Assembly: GCA_958402795.1 (NCBI GenBank)
Contig: CATXUX010000021.1
Coordinates: forward strand, 1-57,146
Source: an uncultured Lachnospiraceae bacterium
GTDB taxonomy: Bacteria; Bacillota; Clostridia; Lachnospirales; Lachnospiraceae
Reading direction: 5' to 3'
DNA length: 57,146 nt
In this document: piece after piece, positions 17,656 to 27,009 of the stretch
How the letters are laid out: every line of letters begins with the position of its first letter
How positions within the stretch are numbered: the stretch's first letter is position 1
Program-made: the position numbers and the translations under genes
Notes under the pieces: model-generated
What the model was told of the DNA's origin: nothing
The model's input: the letters and a program-made list of their open reading frames with translations, nothing else
The model's database searches: none

Positions 17656-17898
17656 TTAATTGAATATACCGAGATTCAGAACTACGGCAAGCGCCATAAA
17701 GATCACTGCCAGAAACTTCGTGGACTTTACAAGTGTTCCCTCCATGGAACGTCCTTTGTTCTGTCCCCAGTAAGTATCTGCCGCGCCGCTGATCGTCCCG
17801 AGTCCGGATGATTTTCCCTCCTGAAAAAGGATAATCGCTGCCAATGCGATACAGTCTATTACAAAAATAATGGTTAATACTGTCTTCAAAATCTCCAT
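17656..17898 (-). CDS. secG: Preprotein translocase subunit SecG
   Basis: 80 residues from ATG 17898 with AGGAGGTGTGATGAG upstream. SecG is the small subunit of the SecYEG channel. The sequence shows two TM helices (about 3-24 and 56-77) joined by the conserved Gly/Ser-rich loop with LFQEGKSSGLGTISGAAD and WGQNKGRSMEGTL. Length matches the family (about 75-80 residues in Firmicutes). It lies between eno and rnr, the frequent Firmicutes order eno-secG-rnr-smpB, which supports this being ancestral backbone. Confidence 0.94.
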   Translation of the reverse strand: MEILKTVLTIIFVIDCIALAAIILFQEGKSSGLGTISGAADTYWGQNKGRSMEGTLVKSTKFLAVIFMALAVVLNLGIFN

Positions 17899-17976
17899 CT
17901 CATCACACCTCCTGCGGATAAACCACAAATATTCTACCACACTCAGGATGGGATGGCAAGACATTTCCTGAAAAAA

Positions 17977-19248
17977 TCAGCTCCGGAGATTTTCTTCGAT
18001 CCGAAGCAGGCGGTTATATTTTGCCACGCGCTCACTTCTGCACGGAGCTCCGGTCTTGATCTGCCCGGTATTGAACGCAACGGCAATATCTGCGATCGTC
18101 GTATCCTCCGTCTCTCCGGAGCGGTGGGACACGATCGCGCGGTAGCCGGATTTCTGCGCAAGAGTGATCGCCTCGACTGCCTCCGTCAGCGTCCCGATCT
18201 GGTTGACTTTTACAAGAATTGCATTTGCGGCGCCTTTTTCAATCCCTTTTCTGAGACGTTCGGTGTTTGTCACAAACAGGTCGTCGCCGACCAGTTGTAC
18301 TTTCTGACCGAGCCGCGCTGTCAGTTTTTCCCATCCTTCCCAGTCTTCCTCTCCCAGCGGATCCTCGATCGAACAGATCGCAAATTCGCCGGTCAGCTCT
18401 TCATAGTAATCAATCAGTTCCTCCGAAGAGCGTATCACCTTTTTCCCCTGCATCCGGCTTTCCCCCGGAAATTCATATGTCCGGAAATCTTCATTGTATA
18501 GCTCCGACGCAGCCACATCAAGCGCAATGCAGACGTCTTTTTCCATCCGGTATCCTGCTTTTTCAACTGCGTCTTTCAGAAAGTTCAGAGCTGCTCTCGC
18601 GTCCGGAAGATCCGGGGCAAAACCGCCCTCGTCGCCGACCGCCGTACTGAGTCCGTGCTCTTTTAGCAGTGCCTTCAGGGAATGGTACACCTCCGCGCAC
18701 ATACGCAGGCCTTCGTGGAAGCTCTCCGCCCCGACGGGCATGATCATAAACTCCTGGATATCCAGCGTATTATCCGCATGTGCCCCGCCATTGAGAATAT
18801 TCATCATCGGCACAGGAAGCTCTTTTGCATTTACCCCGCCCAGATACCGGTACAGCGGCATCTCCAGCGCGTTCGCCGCCGCATGTGCCGCCGCAAGTGA
18901 AATCCCCAGGATCGCGTTTGCTCCCAGCTTTCGCTTGTCCGGCGTCCCGTCCGCTTTTAAAAGCACACGGTCGATCTCCGCCTGGTCAAATACATTGATG
19001 CCGATCACCGCTTCCGCAAGCTGGTCGTTCACATGCTCCACGGCGCGCTGCACGCCCTTTCCGCCGAAGCGGATCCCGCCGTCGCGCAGCTCCACTGCTT
19101 CATATTTTCCGGTAGAAGCACCGGAGGGCACCGACGCCCTTCCGATCACATTCTCCCCGGCAAGCACTTCTGCCTCCAGCGTCGGGTTTCCCCTTGAGTC
19201 CAGAATTTCTCTTGCATATACATCACGTATCGGTAAACAATACTCCAT
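17977..19248 (-). CDS. eno: Enolase
   Basis: 423 residues from ATG 19248, placed by AAGGAGG nine bases upstream. Converts 2-phosphoglycerate to phosphoenolpyruvate in glycolysis. Key motifs are present: the N-terminal DSRGNPTLE and loop GASTGKYEA, the general acid region VGDEGGFAPDL, metal ligands in SIEDPLGEEDW and VGDDLFVTN, the catalytic lysine in LVKVNQIGTLTE, and SHRSGETED. Length is normal (about 420-435). It starts the eno-secG-rnr-smpB block. Confidence 0.97.
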   Translation of the reverse strand: MEYCLPIRDVYAREILDSRGNPTLEAEVLAGENVIGRASVPSGASTGKYEAVELRDGGIRFGGKGVQRAVEHVNDQLAEAVIGINVFDQAEIDRVLLKADGTPDKRKLGANAILGISLAAAHAAANALEMPLYRYLGGVNAKELPVPMMNILNGGAHADNTLDIQEFMIMPVGAESFHEGLRMCAEVYHSLKALLKEHGLSTAVGDEGGFAPDLPDARAALNFLKDAVEKAGYRMEKDVCIALDVAASELYNEDFRTYEFPGESRMQGKKVIRSSEELIDYYEELTGEFAICSIEDPLGEEDWEGWEKLTARLGQKVQLVGDDLFVTNTERLRKGIEKGAANAILVKVNQIGTLTEAVEAITLAQKSGYRAIVSHRSGETEDTTIADIAVAFNTGQIKTGAPCRSERVAKYNRLLRIEENLRS

Positions 19249-19336
19249 TGATCCAATCCTCCTTGAAATCATGTCATTTTCATCCAATGAACATAGTATC
19301 CCAAGAAGATGAATTTTCATTCGCCGGATTTTCTGC

Positions 19337-22300
19337 TCAGACTCCGCTTTCGTCCAGCAGGGCAAGAAAGACTTCCTTCGTCATGCTGCCGAGCTGTCCG
19401 GTCTCCCCGCCGATCACCTGCTCGGCAAGGTCTTTTTTCGCTTCCTGCAGTTTTTCTATTTTTTCTTCTACCGAATTTTTTACGATCAGCTTATATACGG
19501 TTACTTTTTTCGTCTGGCCGATGCGGTGCGCACGGTCGGTCGCCTGATTTTGTGCCGCCACGTTCCACCACGGATCATAATGGATCACCATATCCGCTCC
19601 GGTCAGGTTCAGTCCCACGCCGCCTGCTTTCAGAGAGATGAGAAATACCGGAATCTCTCCCTCGTTAAATTCTTTTACCATCTGAAGCCGTTTCTCTTTC
19701 GGCGTTGCGCCCGTGATCACATAGTATGGGATCTTCTTTTCCTCCAGACGCCGCTGTATGATCTCCAGCATCGAGGTAAACTGCGAGAACAAAAGCATTC
19801 GGTGTCCTCCGTCCATTGCGCTCTCGATCAACTGCATACAGGCGTCCAGCTTCGCCGCCTCTCCATGATAATTTTCCAGGATCAGCGACGGATCACAGCA
19901 GAGCTGGCGCAGCTTTGTCAATTCTGCGAGAATCCCGAGTTTATTCTTATTAAATTCTGCATCGTCCTGCGCGGCAAGTTTCTCTTTCATGCGCACGACC
20001 TGTCCGTCATACAGGATCTGCTGTTCTCTTCCGAACCGGACGTAACGCGTTTCTTCCAGTTTTTCCGGAAGATCTTTCAGCACATCTTCCTTCTTCCTGC
20101 GGAGAATAAACGGACTTACCATTTTCTGAAGCCGCTGCATCGCCGTCTCGTCATGATTCTTCACGACCGGCGTCTCCAGCTCCCGCTTAAACACCTCGTA
20201 GCTGTACAGAAAACCGGGCATGAGGTAATCAAAAATGCTCCACAGCTCACTCAGGCGGTTTTCGATCGGCGTCCCGGTCAGCGCATACCTTGTAGCGGCA
20301 GTGATCACTTTCACCGCTTTTGCCGCAGCAGTCGTATGGTTTTTGATATACTGCGCCTCGTCAATAATCTCATACCGGAACTGTTTTTCCTCATACAGAC
20401 CGATATCTCTTTTCAGAAGATCGTAGGAAGTCACCATCACATCATATTCCTGCCATGCCGCAATCTTTTCTTTCCGGTCTTCCTGCGTTCCCGTAACAAG
20501 CAGAACAGAGAGCTGCGGTGCGAACCGGTGCAGTTCCTCTCCCCAGTTGAATACAAGGGACGCCGGCGTCACTACGAGTGATGTCCCGTTTTTCCCTTCC
20601 TCCTTTGCCGCGAGCAACACTGCGATCACCTGCAGTGTCTTTCCCAGTCCCATATCGTCCGCGAGAATTCCGCCGAACTTCCATGTCTCCAGCGTCCGCA
20701 GCCATTTATATCCATTTTTCTGGTATTTGCGCATCACCCGTGACAGACTTGCCGGTTCCTCAAAATCTGCGTCTTTTACCGTCTTAAATTCCTTCACCAC
20801 CTCGCGGAAATGGCTGTCGCGTTCACTGTAAACAGACTCATTTTCTTCCAGCATCCGGTCCATATAGAGTGTCCGGTACATCGGGAGATGCATCTTCCCT
20901 TTCAGCAGTTCTTTGTCTGAAAGATGCATGGCGTCCATCATCTCCGAGAGCATTCCGACAGACTGATCCTCCAGCGTAACAAATTCCCCGTTCTTCAGGC
21001 GGTGATATTTCTTTTTCTGGCGGTATCCGTTCAAAATATCCAGCAATTCCTCATGTGGGATATCTTCTGTAGAAATGGCAAGATCCAATAATCCTCCGGA
21101 CACCGATACGCCGACCGATACTTTCACGCGTCGGATCGTCCGGCGGGAACGGAACCGGTTTGTACACCGCACTTCTCCTAATCCAAGCAGAACGTCCACG
21201 CCTTTTTCCATCATACGGCACATCGTGTCTTCGTCGCCGCAGCAGCAGAGAACATCTTCATCTGGCCGGACAACCGGAAGCCACTGCATCGTACGGTACA
21301 GAACTTCCTCTTCCCTGCGGCTGTCCCGGAACAATTCTGTCTGCGGATCTTCCGCATTTTCACCATGGAGCATGTCCAGCGTGGTAAACTCCCGGTCTCC
21401 GTATTTTGCATGCAGGCGACAGGTGATATCCTGCTCATCTGCATCCAGATAAAAAACAAAACGGACATCCGGAGGAAGATAGGAATGAAATTTCTTCGGA
21501 TTATCTTCCGTTATCTTCACGATATCCTGAATCTGCGGAAGTGCGTCATAGTAAAACTGCGCAAGCGAGTTTCTCCCGACAGAGAAGGACACCTGCCCTC
21601 CCGAAGCCAGATCCGTAAATGGCCTGAGCCGTTCCCGGAACTCTGTGTCCAGCCTGTACAGCCTGTCTCCGCCTATATAATAAGAGGTCTCCATTCCCTC
21701 ATATAATTCCGGCAGACGGCATGTCACCCTGATCCCGTGAAATTCTTTTGTACCGGAAAATTTTTCCTCGGAAATCTGCATCGACACCTTCGGATTCCCT
21801 GTGCTGCGCAGAATCGTTCCTTTCTTCTTCTTTTCTCCGTCCTTATCTTCAAAATCGACCGGCGCATCTCCCATCAGTTCATAGAACTGGTCAAGACGCC
21901 ACCCGAACAATGGCAGGGAGCTTCCCACACTGCTTTTTTCTCTCCCATAATAGTAACGGGATTCCGAAAGCCGCTGCATAAATTCCTGTTCCTCATCCAC
22001 GATCCTGTTGACAAACCGGATCCATTCCTTTCCCTTATCCGTAAAGTTCTCGATACGGTGGTTGATCTCTGTCGAAGAACCATATGTACTCGTCTCGGAA
22101 TTTCTTACATGTTCACAGAATTCGTCCAGCTTTTTTACAACAAACAGTCTCCCTGTCCCGATGCGAAAAGAAACAGACAGATCTCCGCCTTTTAAAGTCA
22201 GACGGGGCAAAAACTGCAGGCATTCCTCCTTTGCTTCCATGTCCGACCGCATGTGGTTCACCCGCTGTTCCTGAAACTGATTCAGTAAACGCATCCCTCT

Positions 22301-22843
22301 TCTGTCGGTCGCGTCTCCGACATTATGCGTCTTGAGATAATCCGCAGCAAGCTGCACGATCGCCGCACGGTACGGGCATTCCGATTTTGCACTTCTCCAG
22401 GAATAATAATAGTAGGTCTCCCGGCAGTTTGGGCAGCCGCATTCCGTCTCTGCGACCTCTTCGCGGGAGCAGACAAGCGTCACATCAAATTTTTCTTCCC
22501 GCTCCTGCCCTGTCGCCTCAATGATTGCAACTTTATCCCCCCGGTAGACATCGAACCCTTCGCTGCAATCCTTGATCCAGATTTTCCCATTCTGGATCAG
22601 CTTCTCTCCCCTTATTCTGTTCGCTGCTGTTATTTTCGCAGATTTCCGGATCTTCTCCACATCAAAAAAGGTATAATGCTCCAGCAGATCCATATTTTTC
22701 ACAGCCACAGCGGAACTTTCTTTGGATACCGCTCCTGATTCATCCATCTCATTCTCTTCTGTCTGGGCAGCTCCTCCGAGCAGGCTGTATTCTGTTTCCA
22801 TCCTTTTTCTTTCCTGCCGCTTTTGGCCAGTCGTACTTTTCAT
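19337..22843 (-). CDS. SNF2-family helicase with SWIM zinc finger
   Basis: 1168 residues from ATG 22843 (AGGA nine bases upstream). A bacterial SWI2/SNF2 DNA-dependent ATPase. The N-terminal third holds a SWIM-type zinc finger (CGCPNCRETY) and the SNF2-associated region. The motor starts near residue 700: Walker A ILADDMGLGKTLQV, motif II IIDEAQYIKNH (DEAQ rather than DEAH), motif III LTGTPIENRLSELW, and the second RecA lobe with MLLFSQFTSML and ATDRAHRIGQTKKVTVYKL. The role in bacteria is unsettled; proposed roles are nucleoprotein remodelling or transcription recycling, and some relatives are defence genes. It lies 88 bases upstream of eno in the same direction and next to hflX, a backbone context rather than a defence island. 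Confidence 0.93.
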   Translation of the reverse strand: MKSTTGQKRQERKRMETEYSLLGGAAQTEENEMDESGAVSKESSAVAVKNMDLLEHYTFFDVEKIRKSAKITAANRIRGEKLIQNGKIWIKDCSEGFDVYRGDKVAIIEATGQEREEKFDVTLVCSREEVAETECGCPNCRETYYYYSWRSAKSECPYRAAIVQLAADYLKTHNVGDATDRRGMRLLNQFQEQRVNHMRSDMEAKEECLQFLPRLTLKGGDLSVSFRIGTGRLFVVKKLDEFCEHVRNSETSTYGSSTEINHRIENFTDKGKEWIRFVNRIVDEEQEFMQRLSESRYYYGREKSSVGSSLPLFGWRLDQFYELMGDAPVDFEDKDGEKKKKGTILRSTGNPKVSMQISEEKFSGTKEFHGIRVTCRLPELYEGMETSYYIGGDRLYRLDTEFRERLRPFTDLASGGQVSFSVGRNSLAQFYYDALPQIQDIVKITEDNPKKFHSYLPPDVRFVFYLDADEQDITCRLHAKYGDREFTTLDMLHGENAEDPQTELFRDSRREEEVLYRTMQWLPVVRPDEDVLCCCGDEDTMCRMMEKGVDVLLGLGEVRCTNRFRSRRTIRRVKVSVGVSVSGGLLDLAISTEDIPHEELLDILNGYRQKKKYHRLKNGEFVTLEDQSVGMLSEMMDAMHLSDKELLKGKMHLPMYRTLYMDRMLEENESVYSERDSHFREVVKEFKTVKDADFEEPASLSRVMRKYQKNGYKWLRTLETWKFGGILADDMGLGKTLQVIAVLLAAKEEGKNGTSLVVTPASLVFNWGEELHRFAPQLSVLLVTGTQEDRKEKIAAWQEYDVMVTSYDLLKRDIGLYEEKQFRYEIIDEAQYIKNHTTAAAKAVKVITAATRYALTGTPIENRLSELWSIFDYLMPGFLYSYEVFKRELETPVVKNHDETAMQRLQKMVSPFILRRKKEDVLKDLPEKLEETRYVRFGREQQILYDGQVVRMKEKLAAQDDAEFNKNKLGILAELTKLRQLCCDPSLILENYHGEAAKLDACMQLIESAMDGGHRMLLFSQFTSMLEIIQRRLEEKKIPYYVITGATPKEKRLQMVKEFNEGEIPVFLISLKAGGVGLNLTGADMVIHYDPWWNVAAQNQATDRAHRIGQTKKVTVYKLIVKNSVEEKIEKLQEAKKDLAEQVIGGETGQLGSMTKEVFLALLDESGV

Positions 22844-22870
22844 ATATCCTGTTCCTGCTTTCTATCTGTC

Positions 22871-24112
22871 TTATATTTTTCCATACAGCTCTTTCGGCAC
22901 AAACGCTTTCACAGCAATCCCTTCCGGAACATAAGATTCTTCCAGAAGACAGCCGTCCTTTCGGATCATCTGCAGCTTTCCCGCCTCCTCAAACGGATAC
23001 AGCCGTTCCACATAAATCTGGTCTTTCCGCAGAATTTCTGCAAGAACCTGTTTCAGTTCTTCCAGTCCCTGTCCGGTCTTTGCCGATGTTTCAATCGTAT
23101 AATCCGCCTGAAAATCCCGGAAATGTTCCGCGCATTCCATCTTATCCTGCTTATTAAACAACGTGATGACCGGCTTTCCCGAAACGCCAAGCTCCCGAAG
23201 TGTCTCATAGACAACATGCATCTGCGTCTCCATCTGCGGGTTTGACGCATCCACCACATGGATGATGATGTCTGCATACTTCGCCTCTTCCAGCGTACTT
23301 TTGAATGCCTCGATCAGATGATGAGGCAGTTTACGAATAAAACCAACCGTATCTGTCAGAAGGATCTGCTGTTTGCCTTCCAGCTCCAGTACCCGCGTAG
23401 TCGTATCCAGCGTGGAAAACAGCATCTCATCTTCCAAAATCCCCGCACCGGTCAGCGCATTTTCCATGCTGCTCTTTCCCGCAGAGGTATAGCCTACCAG
23501 CGCTGCCACTTTCCGGTTTGACACGCCTCGTCTGCTTCGGAGCAGTTCACGGTGCTGTTCCACGTCCCGCAGCTCCTGCTTCAGATGGCTGATCCGCTCC
23601 CGGATGCGCCGTCTGTCTATCTCCAGTTTTTTCTCCCCGGGACCACGCGTTCCGATCCCGCCGCCCAGACGGGAAAGCGATGTGCCAAGTCCCGACAGCC
23701 GGGATGCCCGGTATCTGAGCTGGGCCAGCTCTACCTGGATCTTTCCTTCTCTGGATACTGCTCTTGCGGCAAATATGTCCAGGATCAGAAGTGTGCGGTC
23801 CATGATCTTGCAGTCCAGCTCTTCCTCCAGATTTTTCAACTGGACAGAAGACAGTTCATCGTCACAGATGATCCCGGTCGCATCCGTCTCCCAGACCTGC
23901 TCTTTTAAGTCCAGCATTTTTCCTTTCCCGATATAAGTAGCCGGGTGAATATTCTCCCGGCTCTGTATCAGGCGCCCCACAACCTGTGCGCCTGCTGTCT
24001 TTGCAAGTTCTTCCAGCTCGTCCAGCGACTCCTCTGTCTGCTCGTTTTCATTCAGTTGAACTCCGACCAGTATGACCCGCTCTTCGACTTCATTGATATC
24101 ATGCAGTTCCAT
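22871..24112 (-). CDS. hflX: GTPase HflX
   Basis: 413 residues; ATG 24112 with GGAGAG five bases upstream. Ribosome-associated GTPase that splits stalled or hibernating 70S ribosomes. The N-terminal HflX domain (about 1-180) ends in the glycine-rich segment SRLGGGIGTRGPGEKKLE, followed by the coiled linker and the G domain: G1 GYTSAGKSS, G3 DTVGFIRKLP, G4 NKQD, G5 ETSAKTG. A short C-terminal domain follows. It sits between a TPR lipoprotein and the SNF2 helicase, 27 bases before the latter. Confidence 0.95.
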   Translation of the reverse strand: MELHDINEVEERVILVGVQLNENEQTEESLDELEELAKTAGAQVVGRLIQSRENIHPATYIGKGKMLDLKEQVWETDATGIICDDELSSVQLKNLEEELDCKIMDRTLLILDIFAARAVSREGKIQVELAQLRYRASRLSGLGTSLSRLGGGIGTRGPGEKKLEIDRRRIRERISHLKQELRDVEQHRELLRSRRGVSNRKVAALVGYTSAGKSSMENALTGAGILEDEMLFSTLDTTTRVLELEGKQQILLTDTVGFIRKLPHHLIEAFKSTLEEAKYADIIIHVVDASNPQMETQMHVVYETLRELGVSGKPVITLFNKQDKMECAEHFRDFQADYTIETSAKTGQGLEELKQVLAEILRKDQIYVERLYPFEEAGKLQMIRKDGCLLEESYVPEGIAVKAFVPKELYGKI

Positions 24113-24153
24113 AGACTCTCCATTCTCTTTTTTCTATCTGGCTGCCGGCATCT

Positions 24154-24744
24154 CTATCTCGTCTGCAGGAACTCCCACTCATGCTGCATATCCGTATCGT
24201 CGGGATATTCTGTCATATACTCCTGCGCCGCTTCCTTTGCCGCTGCCCAGTCTCCCGATTTTTCGCAGCAGATCACACGGTTAAACTTCATCTCTTTCAA
24301 CGTCTCCGTGTAATCCGTCTCCTCACTTTCGCTGACTGCTGATGATGCAAGCGCGATCCCCGTTTCGAATGCTGTCCGCGCGCTTCCATAGTCCTCCAGA
24401 CGCATCCCGCACACGCCGAGCATATTATAGATCACCGGGGTTTGGGTCCCGCCCAGATCCAGCGCTTTTTGCAGGTTTGTACGCGCATTCTCATACTCTT
24501 CCTGCTCATAGTATGCCATTCCAAGACCACGGTATGCATCCGTCGCCGTTTCATAATCCTCTTTTTTCTCTGCTTTTTGTGCGGCTTCCTCGAACTGTGA
24601 CGCCGCTGCAGCATAGTCGCCTTCCTCCAGCGCTTCTGTCGCCGACTTCGTCCCACTTGAGCAGCCTGTCAGCAGTCCGCCGCACAATATTACCGATACA
24701 GCAACCACCGCAAATACATTCTTCCGGTTATTTCTTCTCTTCAT
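24154..24744 (-). CDS. TPR-repeat lipoprotein
   Basis: 196 residues. The N-terminus is a lipoprotein signal: basic residues, a hydrophobic stretch, and lipobox LLTGC with cysteine 28. The mature part is built from TPR-like helical hairpins, for example YETATDAYRGLGMAYYEQE, YENARTNLQKALDLG and YGSARTAFETGIALA. It is therefore an outer-face membrane-anchored scaffold for protein contacts. The partner is unknown. It lies 41 bases upstream of hflX and 25 bases downstream of the alarmone synthetase gene, likely one transcript. Confidence 0.88.
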   Translation of the reverse strand: MKRRNNRKNVFAVVAVSVILCGGLLTGCSSGTKSATEALEEGDYAAAASQFEEAAQKAEKKEDYETATDAYRGLGMAYYEQEEYENARTNLQKALDLGGTQTPVIYNMLGVCGMRLEDYGSARTAFETGIALASSAVSESEETDYTETLKEMKFNRVICCEKSGDWAAAKEAAQEYMTEYPDDTDMQHEWEFLQTR

Positions 24745-24769
24745 CTATACACCCCATTCTATCCCGCTT

Positions 24770-25492
24770 TTATTTTCCCCGGGATTTCTTCGATTTCTGA
24801 TCGCTGAATACATTCTGTACCACGTCGTCTACTTTATACTTCGGCGGCTGCGTTCCCTCACGCTCCAGGCACTCCTGAATCGCCTCGTTCAGCGAAAGCA
24901 TCTTTTCATCCAGTTCCGATACCATCTTTGCGCACTCCCGCAGATCCCTGCTGATATACTCCGGCGCTTTCCCTTCAAACTTATAATAAATCTTATGTTC
25001 CAGACTCGCCCAGAAATCCATTGCGATCGTCCGGATCTGGATCTCCACTTTTACATCGACCACATTGTTCGACAGGAAAATCGGTACAGTCACCAGCATA
25101 TGATAACTCTTGTACCCGCTCGCTTTCGGATTCTTGATGTAATCTTTTATTGTAAGCACCTTCAGGTCGCTCTGGTTGCCGATCATCTCCGCCAGTCTGT
25201 AAATGTCCGATGTGAACGAACAGATCAGACGGACGCCTGCGATATCATTGACATACCTGACCATGTTCTGGATCGTTGTCTCATATCCATAGCGTTTCAG
25301 TTTCTTTACAATACTTTCCGGGGTTTTGATCCGGGTTTTAATATGTTCGATCGGATTATAATTATGTACATGCTGAAATTCCTCATTTAAAATCTCCAGC
25401 TTTGTCCCTACTTCTTTCAGTGCTGATTCGTACAGAAAGATCACCGTTGTCCAACTGTCAACGTCCTCATAATTGCTGATTTCTTCCTGCAT
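24770..25492 (-). CDS. Small alarmone (p)ppGpp synthetase, RelQ-like
   Basis: 240 residues; ATG 25492 behind AAGGATAAG. Transfers pyrophosphate from ATP to GDP/GTP. It carries only the RelA/SpoT synthetase domain: HIKTRIKTPESIVKKLKRYG, the metal-binding DIAGVRLICSF, GYKSYHMLV in place of the usual YRAIH, and VEIQIRTIAMDFWASLEHK. There is no HD hydrolase, TGS or ACT domain, so it is a single-domain synthetase of the RelQ/RelP type; the extended C-terminus (RelQ-like) suggests RelQ. Such enzymes respond to cell-wall stress or to RNA/(p)ppGpp binding in other Firmicutes. Confidence 0.92.
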   Translation of the reverse strand: MQEEISNYEDVDSWTTVIFLYESALKEVGTKLEILNEEFQHVHNYNPIEHIKTRIKTPESIVKKLKRYGYETTIQNMVRYVNDIAGVRLICSFTSDIYRLAEMIGNQSDLKVLTIKDYIKNPKASGYKSYHMLVTVPIFLSNNVVDVKVEIQIRTIAMDFWASLEHKIYYKFEGKAPEYISRDLRECAKMVSELDEKMLSLNEAIQECLEREGTQPPKYKVDDVVQNVFSDQKSKKSRGK

Positions 25493-25561
25493 CTTATCCT
25501 TCCTCCATTCTGTCCGGCAGCGAACCGCCCTGCAGCCTCTCTCTACAGTCTACCACATTTC

Positions 25562-26620
25562 CTACATGTTAGCCAGTTTCATTTCCCCATTGCGGATCCA
25601 TTTTCTCTTCCTCATAAATTCAGATACTCCAAGTGTCAGAAGGGCCGGGAGTATGATCTGGATCATCAGTATTTTAACAAATACAATGGCCTCCTCCTCT
25701 GTCTGTGTCATCACCTGCCATGTCATCAGCGGTCCGACCAGTCCTGCAGTTCCCATTCCTGCCCCGGTCGCGTTATTCGTCATGTGCAGAAGCATTGTCG
25801 CCACCGGACCAAGGATCGCGCTGGATATGATTTCCGGAAACCAGATCCGGGGATATCTGACAATGTTCGACATCTGAAGCATGGAAGTTCCGATTCCCTG
25901 CGACAGAAGTCCGCCGAATCCATTCTCCCGGAAACTCGCGACCGCAAACCCGACCATATTGCAGCAGCAGCCGACCGTCGCCGCGCCTGCCGCCAGACCG
26001 GACAAGTTCAAAGAGACGCTGATTGCCACGGAGCTGATCGGAAGCGTGAGCGCCATCCCCATCAGTACCGAGACAACGATCCCCATCAGTAACGGCTGCT
26101 GTTCGGTCCCCCAGTTGATGAGCGAGCCGATCCATGCCATGAATTTGGAAATAGACGGTCCCACGGCAAGTCCGACCGCTCCGCCGACTCCGATCGTAAC
26201 CAGCGGAGTAAGCAGGATATCCAGCTTCGTTTTGCCGGAGATCAGAATCCCCACCTCTACGGCAATATATGCCGCCACGAATGCGCCGAGCGGCTCTCCT
26301 GCACCGGCCAGTACGATCGTGCTGCCTGAGAGGATCTCTCCCGCCAGTATATTGGATGCAAATGCGCCGATCATCCCTGCACTTGCAGCGGAAACCGTCA
26401 CCAGCGTACCTGCCTCCAGTTTTCGTGCAACGCCCACTCCGATTCCCGCCCCGGTAAGAGATGCCGCGAGCTTTCCACATAAAAAAATCAGGTTTCCTGT
26501 TCCGCCGCCGACAAAGGTACCGATCTGCTGAATGATCGTCCCGATGATCAGCGTTGCAAACAATCCCTGTGCCATACCGTTGAGTCCGTCAATAAAAATA
26601 CGGTCCAGTAACTTTTTCAT
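25562..26620 (-). CDS. PTS transporter subunit IIC-like membrane protein
   Basis: 352 residues from ATG 26620 with AAGGAG eight bases upstream; the open frame extends far upstream without a ribosome site. It is strongly hydrophobic with about ten TM segments rich in Gly and Ala, and matches the stand-alone PTS_EIIC_2 family often annotated as PTS sugar transporter subunit IIC. No IIA or IIB gene lies nearby and the substrate is unknown, so PTS function is by family name only. Segments such as FVGGGTGNLIFLCGKLAAS and GVGGAVGLAVGPSISKFMAW are typical. It is divergent from the small gene at 26740. Confidence 0.8.
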   Translation of the reverse strand: MKKLLDRIFIDGLNGMAQGLFATLIIGTIIQQIGTFVGGGTGNLIFLCGKLAASLTGAGIGVGVARKLEAGTLVTVSAASAGMIGAFASNILAGEILSGSTIVLAGAGEPLGAFVAAYIAVEVGILISGKTKLDILLTPLVTIGVGGAVGLAVGPSISKFMAWIGSLINWGTEQQPLLMGIVVSVLMGMALTLPISSVAISVSLNLSGLAAGAATVGCCCNMVGFAVASFRENGFGGLLSQGIGTSMLQMSNIVRYPRIWFPEIISSAILGPVATMLLHMTNNATGAGMGTAGLVGPLMTWQVMTQTEEEAIVFVKILMIQIILPALLTLGVSEFMRKRKWIRNGEMKLANM

Positions 26621-26680
26621 AAACTGTTCTCCTTCTTTATATCCCTGTTCATTTTGCAGTGCCATCCCGTCCGAAATCTC

Positions 26681-26709
26681 TTTCCTTTCCCCACAAAGTA
26701 GGTTATAAT
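26681..26709 (+). promoter_or_regulatory. Candidate promoter of the small plus-strand gene
   Basis: TATAAT at 26704-26709, with a weak -35 (TTTCCT, 26681-26686) at 17 bases. It is followed after 18 bases by AAAGGAGG, the ribosome site of the gene at 26740. The -10 is a perfect match; the -35 is poor. Confidence 0.45.
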
Positions 26710-26739
26710 AGCTCAAGAAACACAAAGGAGGTACCTGCC

Positions 26740-27003
26740 ATGTTCCGACTCTGGGGAAAAGAATTCCGGGATAACCACCTGATCCGCGATACCGTGATCT
26801 GTGATGATACCGACGACATGAGAACCCATAAGATTTTTCATGCGCTTGACAAGATCTGCTACGAATTTGATCTGAGCAAACCAATCTGGCTCGACGCCAC
26901 GATCACAGATTTTAAAAAGCATGCGAAAGCCAGATTCTATCAGGACAATTTCGTAGACTCCATCGATTTTGATTATCTCGAGATCCAGGTCATTGAAGAA
27001 TAA
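26740..27003 (+). CDS. Small conserved-looking protein, 87 residues, function unknown
   Basis: ATG 26740 is set by AAAGGAGG eight bases upstream and a TATAAT box before that. The 87-residue product is soluble and acidic, begins MFRLWGKEFRDNHLIRD, and has no TM, signal or cysteine cluster. I do not recognise a named domain. Features such as THKIFHALDKICYEFDLSKP followed by WLDATITDFKKHAK look like a compact alpha/beta fold. It is the only plus-strand gene in the first 44 kb and converges on ung with six bases between stops. Coding is supported by the good ribosome site, promoter and lack of a better minus-strand gene here. Confidence 0.8.
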   Translation: MFRLWGKEFRDNHLIRDTVICDDTDDMRTHKIFHALDKICYEFDLSKPIWLDATITDFKKHAKARFYQDNFVDSIDFDYLEIQVIEE

Positions 27004-27009
27004 TCCGCC

